DNA of 5,869 nt from Methanomassiliicoccaceae archaeon (GTDB lineage Archaea; Thermoplasmatota; Thermoplasmata; Methanomassiliicoccales; Methanomethylophilaceae): contig WQZJ01000070.1 of assembly GCA_009780795.1 (NCBI GenBank), positions 1-5,869 on the forward strand. The letters run 5' to 3'. The notes under the pieces are model-generated. The model was not told where the DNA came from. It ran no database searches and was given only the letters and a program-made list of their open reading frames with translations. Below, piece by piece: positions 1 through 5,600 of the stretch (its first letter is position 1; every line of letters begins with the position of its first letter). A program made the position numbers and the translations under genes.

Positions 1-260
1 ATCATCGCATAGCACTGGATCTTCGACGGTATGACGGCGAACCACGTCTCCAGGAACCAAAGGACAGGGAGGGCGACCATCATGAACAGCAGCAGCGCCA
101 GCGCCATGTTCGCGTCCAGGAAGAATTGGGTGATCGCGTCATGGGACCCGGACGGGTCGTATATCATCCTGGAGAACACTCCGGGCATGAAAAGTATGCC
201 GAACATTATGCTCCATGCCTTCAGCACAGGCTTAAGGTCTATCTTGATATCACTGAACAT
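1..260 (-). CDS. Small membrane protein, C-terminus cut by window edge
   Basis: The minus-strand frame is open from an ATG at 260 to the window edge, giving 86 residues with no stop. I do not recognise the family. A short charged N-terminus (MFSDIKIDLK) is followed by two strongly hydrophobic stretches, about residues 14-33 and 49-72. They are separated by a short polar loop containing DPSGSHD, so this is probably an integral membrane protein with at least two spans. An in-frame ATG two codons upstream (266) is possible. I chose 260 because a Shine-Dalgarno-like GAGGG (267-271) lies 6 nt before it but directly abuts the other ATG. It follows the 143-residue gene by 35 bp on the same strand, so the two are probably co-transcribed. 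The gene is certain as an open frame; its function is unknown. Confidence 0.6.
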   Translation of the reverse strand, partial: MFSDIKIDLKPVLKAWSIMFGILFMPGVFSRMIYDPSGSHDAITQFFLDANMALALLLFMMVALPVLWFLETWFAVIPSKIQCYAM

Positions 261-266
261 GCGCAT

Positions 267-271
267 CCCTC
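267..271 (-). promoter_or_regulatory. Shine-Dalgarno site for the membrane-protein gene
   Basis: Read on the minus strand, this is GAGGG, 6 nt before the ATG at 260. It matches the core of the anti-Shine-Dalgarno complement. It decides between two in-frame ATGs (266 and 260) and fits a gene placed second in its transcript. Confidence 0.5.
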
Positions 272-295
272 GCGTTCATCCGCCCCTTCTGTATC

Positions 296-727
296 TTACA
301 TGAATGTTTCGTTCTGTCTTCCCGCTCCTCCCCATCCGTCCAGGATGGGTTTGAACACAGCCCCGGCTGAATATCCTTCCTTCTTGTCGAGACCGAGTAT
401 CTCCGGTTCCGTCTCGGTGGTGAATATGACCTGGCATTTCTCGTAGTTGTCGTTCAGCGAGACGAACGGCGATCCGTAGGTCTTCGCAACGTTCAGTATC
501 TCGTCGGCGAGAAATTGTATGTCATCATCCGACAGTGTCTCCGGTAACTGCACCATGAACGTATGGATCTCAGTGGCACCGTTCATGATGTAAATTACCT
601 CCGCACCGTTCATCAATTCTTTGAATCTGTCGCCGTTCTCCCCTTCCGACACGATCTCAGCTATACGTCTCTTCCAAACGTCGGCGAACTCCAAATAGAG
701 CGAATCGGCGCCCAGTATCTTCCACAT
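296..727 (-). CDS. Unrecognised 143-residue soluble protein
   Basis: This open frame runs from ATG (727) to TAA (298-296). I do not recognise the family. The protein has mixed alpha/beta character with no signal peptide or membrane segment. It begins MWKILGADSLYLEFADVW, has charged helical stretches and ends with a Gly-rich tail (DGWGGAGRQNETFM). A beta-rich central part includes EVIYIMN and CQVIFTTE. An in-frame GTG at 748 would add seven residues. I prefer the ATG because a TATA-like box (750-757) is centred 26.5 bp upstream of it, the spacing expected if the transcript begins at or next to the A of ATG. It diverges from trpS and is followed 35 bp later by the membrane-protein gene. Its reality rests on the long frame opposite no other gene, the promoter and the ordered layout. 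Confidence 0.7.
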   Translation of the reverse strand: MWKILGADSLYLEFADVWKRRIAEIVSEGENGDRFKELMNGAEVIYIMNGATEIHTFMVQLPETLSDDDIQFLADEILNVAKTYGSPFVSLNDNYEKCQVIFTTETEPEILGLDKKEGYSAGAVFKPILDGWGGAGRQNETFM

Positions 728-749
728 GCAACGACGGAACGCATACACG

Positions 750-757
750 TTATTAAG
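750..757 (-). promoter_or_regulatory. TATA-like box of the minus-strand 143-residue gene
   Basis: The minus-strand reading is CTTAATAA. Its centre (753.5) lies 26.5 bp upstream of the A of the ATG at 727, the usual distance from an archaeal TATA box to the transcription start. The transcript is therefore probably leaderless, and no Shine-Dalgarno site is seen before the ATG. It lies back to back with the trpS promoter. Inferred from sequence only. Confidence 0.5.
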
Positions 758-783
758 AATGTTGCGTGCGCGTCACGGAAGAC

Positions 784-791
784 ATTTAAAA
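784..791 (+). promoter_or_regulatory. TATA box of trpS
   Basis: ATTTAAAA is preceded by a purine-rich stretch (CGGAAGA) that could serve as a TFB recognition element. Transcription would be expected to start near 811-815. That is downstream of the ATG at 804 and about 8-11 nt before the ATG at 822, which argues for the latter as the translated start of trpS. Confidence 0.55.
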
Positions 792-821
792 GCGGTGCTC
801 ATTATGAGGTCCGATATTCAA

Positions 822-1946
822 ATGGCAGGAGATTTCAAGGTCACGCCGTGGGAAGTGACGGGGGACATAGACTACGATCTGTTGGCGAAGCGTTTCGGTA
901 CGACGCCGATCGACGAAAAATTACTCTCAAGGCTGGAAGGATACGGCAAGATGCACATGATGCTGCGTCGCGGCATATTCTATTCGCACAGGGACCTCAA
1001 TATAATACTGGATGAGTATGACAAGGGCAATAAGTTCATACTATACACCGGCCGCGGGCCGTCCGGCCACACGCATCTGGGACACCTGATGCCGTGGATA
1101 TTCAACAAATGGGTGCAGGATGTGTTCGGCGTAGATATGCTGTTCCAGCTGACGGACGATGAGAAGTTCCTGTTCAAACAGGATGCCACGCTCGAAGATA
1201 CCAGGAAGATGGCGTACGAGAACGCGCTGGACATGATCGCGCTGGGATTCGATCCGAAGAGAACCAAGATAATATTGGACACGGAGAACATCAGGACGAT
1301 GTACCCGATAGCGCTGAAGGTCTCCAAAAAAATAAATCTCTCCACGGCGAAAGCAGTCTTCGGTTTCGATAACACCACCAACATCGGCTCGATATTCTAC
1401 ACGTCCATGCAGGCGGTGCCCGCGTTCCTTCCGTCCGAGATGGCCGGCCGTAATGTTCCGTGCCTTATACCGTGCGGTATCGACCAGGACCCTCACTTCA
1501 GAGCATGCCGTGACGTGGCACCCGGTCTCGGGTACATGAAACCAGGTCAGATATACTGCAAGATGTTCCCCGGACTGGGAGGGGCGGACAAGATGTCGTC
1601 GTCCGATCCCATGTCCACCATATACACCACGGACAACCAGAAAGAGGTGAAGAAGAAGGTGGGCAGAGCGTTCACCGGAGGCTGTGTGTCGGTGGACGAA
1701 CAAAGAAGGAACGGCGGCAACCCGGAGGTCTGCGCTGTTTTCAAGTATAATTACTACTTATTCGAGGATGACGACGAAAAACTGAACGAGCTGACGTCGA
1801 AGTGCAGGAGCGGAAGCATATTGTGCGGAGAGTGCAAGGTCGCGCTGACAGAGAAGATAAATAAATTCCTTGAATCCCATCAGGAGAAAAGGGAGAGGGC
1901 GAAGGACGTCGTGGGCGAGATGACGTTCGAAGGGTTCAGATGGTGA
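822..1946 (+). CDS. trpS: Tryptophanyl-tRNA synthetase (archaeal/eukaryal type)
   Basis: This cytoplasmic class I aminoacyl-tRNA synthetase activates tryptophan with ATP and transfers it to tRNA-Trp (EC 6.1.1.2). The 374-residue product has the N-terminal VTPWEV segment typical of archaeal and eukaryal TrpRS. It also has the HIGH-type motif HTHLGH (residues 83-88), the substrate-pocket segment PCGIDQDPHFR (217-227) and the KMSKS-type loop KMSSS (257-261). A C-terminal helical anticodon-binding region ends the protein, and the length suits an archaeal TrpRS. Four cysteines (304, 328, 335, 338) in this region may bind a metal; see findings. In-frame ATGs at 726 and 804 would extend it, but the first overlaps the start of the divergent gene and the second lies upstream of the predicted transcription start. 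It leads a probable trpS-pheS transcript. Confidence 0.96.
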   Translation: MAGDFKVTPWEVTGDIDYDLLAKRFGTTPIDEKLLSRLEGYGKMHMMLRRGIFYSHRDLNIILDEYDKGNKFILYTGRGPSGHTHLGHLMPWIFNKWVQDVFGVDMLFQLTDDEKFLFKQDATLEDTRKMAYENALDMIALGFDPKRTKIILDTENIRTMYPIALKVSKKINLSTAKAVFGFDNTTNIGSIFYTSMQAVPAFLPSEMAGRNVPCLIPCGIDQDPHFRACRDVAPGLGYMKPGQIYCKMFPGLGGADKMSSSDPMSTIYTTDNQKEVKKKVGRAFTGGCVSVDEQRRNGGNPEVCAVFKYNYYLFEDDDEKLNELTSKCRSGSILCGECKVALTEKINKFLESHQEKRERAKDVVGEMTFEGFRW

Positions 1947-1950
1947 ATCA

Positions 1951-1958
1951 TTTTATTG
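1951..1958 (+). promoter_or_regulatory. T-rich element between trpS and pheS: weak TATA-like box or weak terminator
   Basis: TTTTATTG follows the trpS stop codon by four bases. Its centre (1954.5) is 26.5 bp before the pheS ATG, the same spacing as the better promoters here, so it could be an internal promoter. It could equally be a short U-rich archaeal termination signal that reduces read-through into pheS. The match to the TATA consensus is poor. Confidence 0.2.
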
Positions 1959-1970
1959 TCATACTGGATT

Positions 1971-1975
1971 GGTGA
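1971..1975 (+). promoter_or_regulatory. Shine-Dalgarno site that fixes the pheS start
   Basis: GGTGA lies 5 nt before the ATG at 1981 and matches the core of the anti-Shine-Dalgarno complement. It favours that ATG over the in-frame TTG (1969) and GTG (1972), which overlap or abut the site. It supports translation of pheS from a transcript arriving from trpS. Confidence 0.65.
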
Positions 1976-1980
1976 AGAAG

Positions 1981-3492
1981 ATGAACAGACAAGAGATCCG
2001 CGACGGATTGAGCCACAACGAAAAGAGACTGCTTCTCTCGTTGAGCGAGATGTCCGCATGTTCGCCGGCGGACCTCATCGCCGCCGGGAGATTCGAGCTG
2101 GAGGTAGAGGTGATGGGAGCGGCATCATGGCTCTCGTCAAAAGGGCTCGCGAAAATAGAGGAGAACATATCAAGATCGTTCGTTCTGACCGATGCGGACA
2201 TTGTTGTGCAAGGTCTTCCTGAGAGGAGGGCGCTCACTGCGATCGGCGACGGCACAATGGACCTCGCCGAACTGGCGGAACGCCTTCCCGGCGGTGAGGA
2301 CAAGATCGCGATAGGATGGCTTAAGAGAAAAGGATTGGCAGACATATCGAAGGGCGGTGAACTGAAAACAATATCACTGACCGACGCCGGAAAAAGGATG
2401 CTCACCGGAAAGATGAGCGACGAGGCGCTGCTGGAAAGGATGGCCGCCGGACCGGTCGCCGAGGGCGACGCCGATCCGCTCGTCATAAAGGATCTAAAAG
2501 GCCGTCAGGGAATGATAGAGGAGAAGATACGAACGGACCGCTCCGTATCGCTGACAGACGAAGGTATAGCAATAATTGCGATGGGCATCGAGCTGAAGGA
2601 GGAGGCAGCACAGCTGACAGTCGAGATGCTCCAAAGCGGTAAGTGGAGGGACACGGAGTTCCGAAAATATGACGTTCAGACATTCGCACCGGCCGTAGCG
2701 CCCGCGAAGAAACATCCGCTGTCGAGGCTGGCGGACGAGATACGGAACATATTCGTGCAGATGGGCTTCACCGAGATAGACGAGGAATACGTTCAGCCGG
2801 CGTTCTGGAACATGGACGTACTGTTCACACCGCAGGACCATCCGGCGAGGGACCTTCAGGACACTTTCTATCTAAGCTCCCCGGAGACGATAAGGATAGA
2901 TGACGATGAACTCGTCAAAAAGGTGAAGGAGATACACGAAATAGGCGGCGGCACAGGGTCGTCGGGCTGGGGCGGCGAATGGTCGCGTGAGAAAGCGGAA
3001 CAAGCACTGCTCAGGACGCACACTACCGTGAACACGATAAAGCACATCTCCCGGCATCCGGAACCGCCGGTGAAGGTGTTCTCCCTTTCCAGGATATTCA
3101 GGAACGAATCGATAGATTCGACACATCTCCCGGAGTTCACGCAGATAGAAGGTATAATCCTGGATGAGAAGGGCGACTTCGATATGCTCGTCTCCCTGGT
3201 GAAGGGGTTCTACGGCAGAATGGGATTCGACAAGGTAAGGATAAGGCCGGCGTACTTCCCGTACACCGAACCGTCACTCGAAGTCGAAGTGTTCTTCAAC
3301 GGCAGATGGATGGAGCTGGGCGGCGCCGGGATATTCAGGCCGGAGGTCGTCGCACCGTTCGGGGTGAAGCACCCGGTGCTCGCATGGGGGTTCGGATTCG
3401 AGCGGCTGGCTATGCTGAAATGGAACATAAAGGACATACGTGACCTGTATGTGAGTGACATAGACCTCCTGAAGAAGAACACAATATTCTAG
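1981..3492 (+). CDS. pheS: Phenylalanyl-tRNA synthetase, alpha subunit
   Basis: This is the catalytic alpha subunit of the cytoplasmic alpha2-beta2 class II PheRS, which charges tRNA-Phe (EC 6.1.1.20). The 503-residue length is normal for archaea. The first ~215 residues look like winged-helix modules, as in archaeal and eukaryal PheS. The catalytic domain starts near residue 245. It shows FVQMGF (258-263), RDLQDTFYL (290-298), GGGTGSSGWG (322-331), class II motif 2 with RIFRNE (371-376) and LPEFTQIEG (383-391), GGAGIFRPEV (447-456), and motif 3 GFGFERLAML (470-479). The start is set by a Shine-Dalgarno site. It follows trpS by 34 bp and is probably co-transcribed. The partner gene pheT is not next to it: the downstream gene is convergent and unrelated. 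The stop codon is TAG, notable if this lineage uses pyrrolysine. Confidence 0.97.
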   Translation: MNRQEIRDGLSHNEKRLLLSLSEMSACSPADLIAAGRFELEVEVMGAASWLSSKGLAKIEENISRSFVLTDADIVVQGLPERRALTAIGDGTMDLAELAERLPGGEDKIAIGWLKRKGLADISKGGELKTISLTDAGKRMLTGKMSDEALLERMAAGPVAEGDADPLVIKDLKGRQGMIEEKIRTDRSVSLTDEGIAIIAMGIELKEEAAQLTVEMLQSGKWRDTEFRKYDVQTFAPAVAPAKKHPLSRLADEIRNIFVQMGFTEIDEEYVQPAFWNMDVLFTPQDHPARDLQDTFYLSSPETIRIDDDELVKKVKEIHEIGGGTGSSGWGGEWSREKAEQALLRTHTTVNTIKHISRHPEPPVKVFSLSRIFRNESIDSTHLPEFTQIEGIILDEKGDFDMLVSLVKGFYGRMGFDKVRIRPAYFPYTEPSLEVEVFFNGRWMELGGAGIFRPEVVAPFGVKHPVLAWGFGFERLAMLKWNIKDIRDLYVSDIDLLKKNTIF

Positions 3493-3496
3493 ACGA

Positions 3497-4735
3497 TCAT
3501 TTGGCCTTCAGGGCGCATTCCTTCGCTTTGGATGTCATGCCTATTGCACCGTAAGACACCGCCAGCATACGGTATATCCTTCTGCGTCCGATGTCGTTCG
3601 TGACACCAAGCGCCTTTGTAAGATAGTTCACAGACGAATCGTCATCACCGTTCGCGGCGGACACGTCCGCCATCTGTATGTACACGCGGTCCAGACCGTC
3701 GACGCTTCCAGCACGGACAAGGGATTCCTTCACGTCCATCAGAAGGTCCAGCGCCTCCTTCGCCATCCCGAGGCGACCCAATACGCCTGCTTTTCCGAGA
3801 ACGACCTCGAACCTGTCCGCAGCATCTATCGATCGTATGATATCGAGCGCCCCGGAACGGTTGCCCTTTCTCGTTTCGAGGTCAGCGGAATACAAGACAC
3901 CTATATCACGGTCCATTTCCGTCAGGGACGCGATCATGGGTCCGGCTGCCTTCAGGTCGCCCGACCACACGGACGCAGATATCTTTACGGGAAGTACTTC
4001 GGTCGCATATTTTTCGGGGATATCGTCAAGCTTTGCGAGGATGTTCACAAGATCGCCGTCGATGTCCGTTGTAAGCATATCTTTCTCAGCGGCGACGAGC
4101 CTGCACGCGTCCTTCGACCTGCCGGCGCCCACAAGATGGTACAATCGTTCCCTGACGTTGTCGCGGTCCAGCCAATAATCGGCCGCGGCGCTGTGCCACT
4201 CTCTCCTCCGTTCCTCGTCGGCTACGGAGACGACATTCCTTTTCACGATGTCGGAGAGCAGCGTCATCCCGTTGACGTCCGCCGGTATGACCGGTTTTGA
4301 TGTCTCCGGAAGATCGGTGCGAGGCACGGAACATCGTAGTATACAGGCCAGGCCCAGGGCGTCCAGGTTCTCCTCGCCCACAGATTCCCAGAGCTTCTTA
4401 GGATCGCAGCGCTTCATGTCTAACATCGGCATGATGTCGATGCCCTCCTCTTCTGCGGATTCCTTCAGGTGTCTTGCGTATTCCATCCCGGTCTGTGTGA
4501 GACGGTACGCCCTTCTCTTCACCTTCCCGCCTTTGAAATGACTTTGATATTCGGTTATCTTTCCCTTTTCTTTAAGTTTCTTAAGCTCAAGGGAGGAATG
4601 TGCCCTGGATATCCTCAGAGAGGCAGCAATACCGTCCTGCGTCAGATCCCATGCGGCATTGAACTCATCCTCACTCAAGAGTTCGTATCTGCTCAGATGG
4701 AGGACCACTCTGTCGGATATCGTCAGTCTGCTCAT
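3497..4735 (-). CDS. Winged-helix transcription regulator with TPR-like C-terminus (STAND-like, no NTPase domain)
   Basis: This is probably a DNA-binding regulator; the ligand and targets are unknown. Of 412 residues, about 1-90 form a winged-helix domain: helices around 20-60 with TQDGIAASLRISRAHSSLE as the likely helix-turn-helix, then a basic wing (KGGKVKRRAYRLT, 69-81). Residues ~122-215 resemble the segment that follows the NTPase in STAND proteins: LGLACILRCSVPRTDLPE (127-144), then WHSAAADYWL (180-189) and ERLYHLVGAGRSKDACRLV (196-214). Residues ~245-412 hold about five TPR-like helical pairs, such as GRLGMAKEALDLL and GAIGMTSKAKECALKA. No Walker A P-loop (GxxxxGK[ST]) is present, so the NTPase seems to be absent. 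The ATG at 4735 lies 26.5 bp from a TATATATA box and has no Shine-Dalgarno site, which fits a leaderless mRNA. It diverges from dtdA and converges on pheS with 4 bp between. Confidence 0.8.
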   Translation of the reverse strand: MSRLTISDRVVLHLSRYELLSEDEFNAAWDLTQDGIAASLRISRAHSSLELKKLKEKGKITEYQSHFKGGKVKRRAYRLTQTGMEYARHLKESAEEEGIDIMPMLDMKRCDPKKLWESVGEENLDALGLACILRCSVPRTDLPETSKPVIPADVNGMTLLSDIVKRNVVSVADEERRREWHSAAADYWLDRDNVRERLYHLVGAGRSKDACRLVAAEKDMLTTDIDGDLVNILAKLDDIPEKYATEVLPVKISASVWSGDLKAAGPMIASLTEMDRDIGVLYSADLETRKGNRSGALDIIRSIDAADRFEVVLGKAGVLGRLGMAKEALDLLMDVKESLVRAGSVDGLDRVYIQMADVSAANGDDDSSVNYLTKALGVTNDIGRRRIYRMLAVSYGAIGMTSKAKECALKAK

Positions 4736-4757
4736 TGAGTTTCCTAAGAGAAAGCAG

Positions 4758-4765
4758 TATATATA
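4758..4765. promoter_or_regulatory. Palindromic TATA box shared by the divergent regulator and dtdA genes
   Basis: TATATATA is its own reverse complement. Its centre (4761.5) is exactly 26.5 bp from the A of the regulator's ATG (4735, minus) and 26.5 bp from the A of the dtdA ATG at 4788 (plus). Both genes could thus be leaderless and use the same box. The plus-strand flank (GAAAGCAG) is the more purine-rich and resembles a TFB recognition element better than the other side. That would favour dtdA in basal transcription. Not experimentally shown. Confidence 0.55.
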
Positions 4766-4787
4766 GTATAGCTACATACATATGGTA

Positions 4788-5600
4788 ATGTTCAAGCTCC
4801 TTCTGTGCAGCGAGGAGGACACAGCGTCAGTCAACATACGCGACGCGCTGACCGCGCACGGAGGCTGGGAGGATGACGGCAACTTCCTTTACCGCGGTGA
4901 CATGGTCATGATGTCGGTGAAGGAGATGCACATACGTGCCGAGAACATCGACGAACGCGCCAAGGGGGCGGGGTTGGATGTCAAGGAGATGATATTCCTC
5001 TCCCGGCATAAAGCTGCGTCAGGGATACCGACGCTCACCGTACACCCGATAGGCAATTTTCACAACGCCGACCTGGGCGGGAGACCGCGGACGCTGGTAA
5101 AGGCTTCTCCAAGGACCATGTCCGGATTGCTCAGGTCGCTGACATCGTCGGACACCGGGATATTTCAAACGTCGTTCGAAGTGACGCACCACGGTCCATG
5201 GGTCAGCGTCCCGTCGACGTTCATCGAGATAGGGAGCGACGAGCCACAGTGGAACAATAAGGACGCCGCACGCATAATAGCGTCCGCCATCCTCGGCGCC
5301 GAGGAGAACAACGGCGCAACGGCGATAGGGATAGGCGGCGGGCACTATGCGCCTCGGTTCACCGAGGTCGCGGTGAACAATGGATTGAACTTCGGTCACA
5401 TGATGCCGGAGTATGCGTTCAGGGATTCCGATGAAGAGGACCTAATGCGCATGATCAGGGAGTCCGCGATCGCCAGCGATACCAAGCTGGCATATGTTCA
5501 TAAGAGGTCGATGAAAGGGGAGATGGCACGGCGTGTGATAGACGCGGTGACATCATGCGGCCTGGAGCCGCTGACGTCGTCATCGATCACTGAGAATTGA
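4788..5600 (+). CDS. dtdA: D-aminoacyl-tRNA deacylase (archaeal DTD2/GEK1 family)
   Basis: This enzyme hydrolyses the ester bond of D-aminoacyl-tRNAs, freeing the tRNA and keeping D-amino acids out of proteins (EC 3.1.1.96). It is cytoplasmic; the family has been reported to depend on zinc. The 270-residue product matches the family from end to end. It starts MFKLLLCSEEDTASVNI, then shows SRHKAASG (72-79) with TVHPIGN (84-90), VTHHGPW (132-138), FIEIGSDEPQW (145-155), GIGGGHYAPRF (181-191) and GHMMPEYAF (203-211). The C-terminus ends near GLEPL, as usual. An in-frame ATG at 4782 adds two residues. I prefer 4788 because it lies 26.5 bp from the TATA box and so suits a leaderless mRNA; no Shine-Dalgarno site is seen. 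It diverges from the TPR regulator, which may control it, and its 3' end overlaps the end of pyrH. Confidence 0.94.
   Translation: MFKLLLCSEEDTASVNIRDALTAHGGWEDDGNFLYRGDMVMMSVKEMHIRAENIDERAKGAGLDVKEMIFLSRHKAASGIPTLTVHPIGNFHNADLGGRPRTLVKASPRTMSGLLRSLTSSDTGIFQTSFEVTHHGPWVSVPSTFIEIGSDEPQWNNKDAARIIASAILGAEENNGATAIGIGGGHYAPRFTEVAVNNGLNFGHMMPEYAFRDSDEEDLMRMIRESAIASDTKLAYVHKRSMKGEMARRVIDAVTSCGLEPLTSSSITEN

Noticed and set aside
726..821. N-terminal extension of trpS from ATG 726 or 804
   Set aside because: The added residues are not typical of TrpRS, 726 overlaps the start codon of the divergent gene, and the TATA box at 784-791 places transcription start after 804.
563..1015. 150-codon plus-strand open frame spanning the divergent promoter
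   Set aside because: It overlaps the 143-residue gene, both promoters and the start of trpS, and its product has no recognisable features.
1041..1703. 220-codon open frame on the minus strand inside trpS
   Set aside because: It lies opposite a confidently identified gene, its Arg- and His-rich product has no recognisable domain, and such antisense frames are common in GC-rich coding DNA.
1959..2486. 175-codon open frame on the minus strand opposite pheS
   Set aside because: Ser- and Pro-rich low-complexity product that mirrors the pheS codons; no start signal or promoter was seen.
3105..3120. Perfect 6-bp inverted repeat with a 4-nt loop inside pheS
   Set aside because: It lies within the conserved motif 2 coding region and is short enough to arise by chance; no regulatory role is suggested by its position.
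4548..4585. T-rich plus-strand stretch that could look like an archaeal terminator
   Set aside because: It is the complement of lysine-rich codons in the regulator's winged-helix domain, and no plus-strand gene ends just before it.
4731..4739. Short palindrome CTCATTGAG over the regulator's start codon, as an operator
   Set aside because: Four-base arms around one base are too short to support an operator, and no second copy is seen in the gap.
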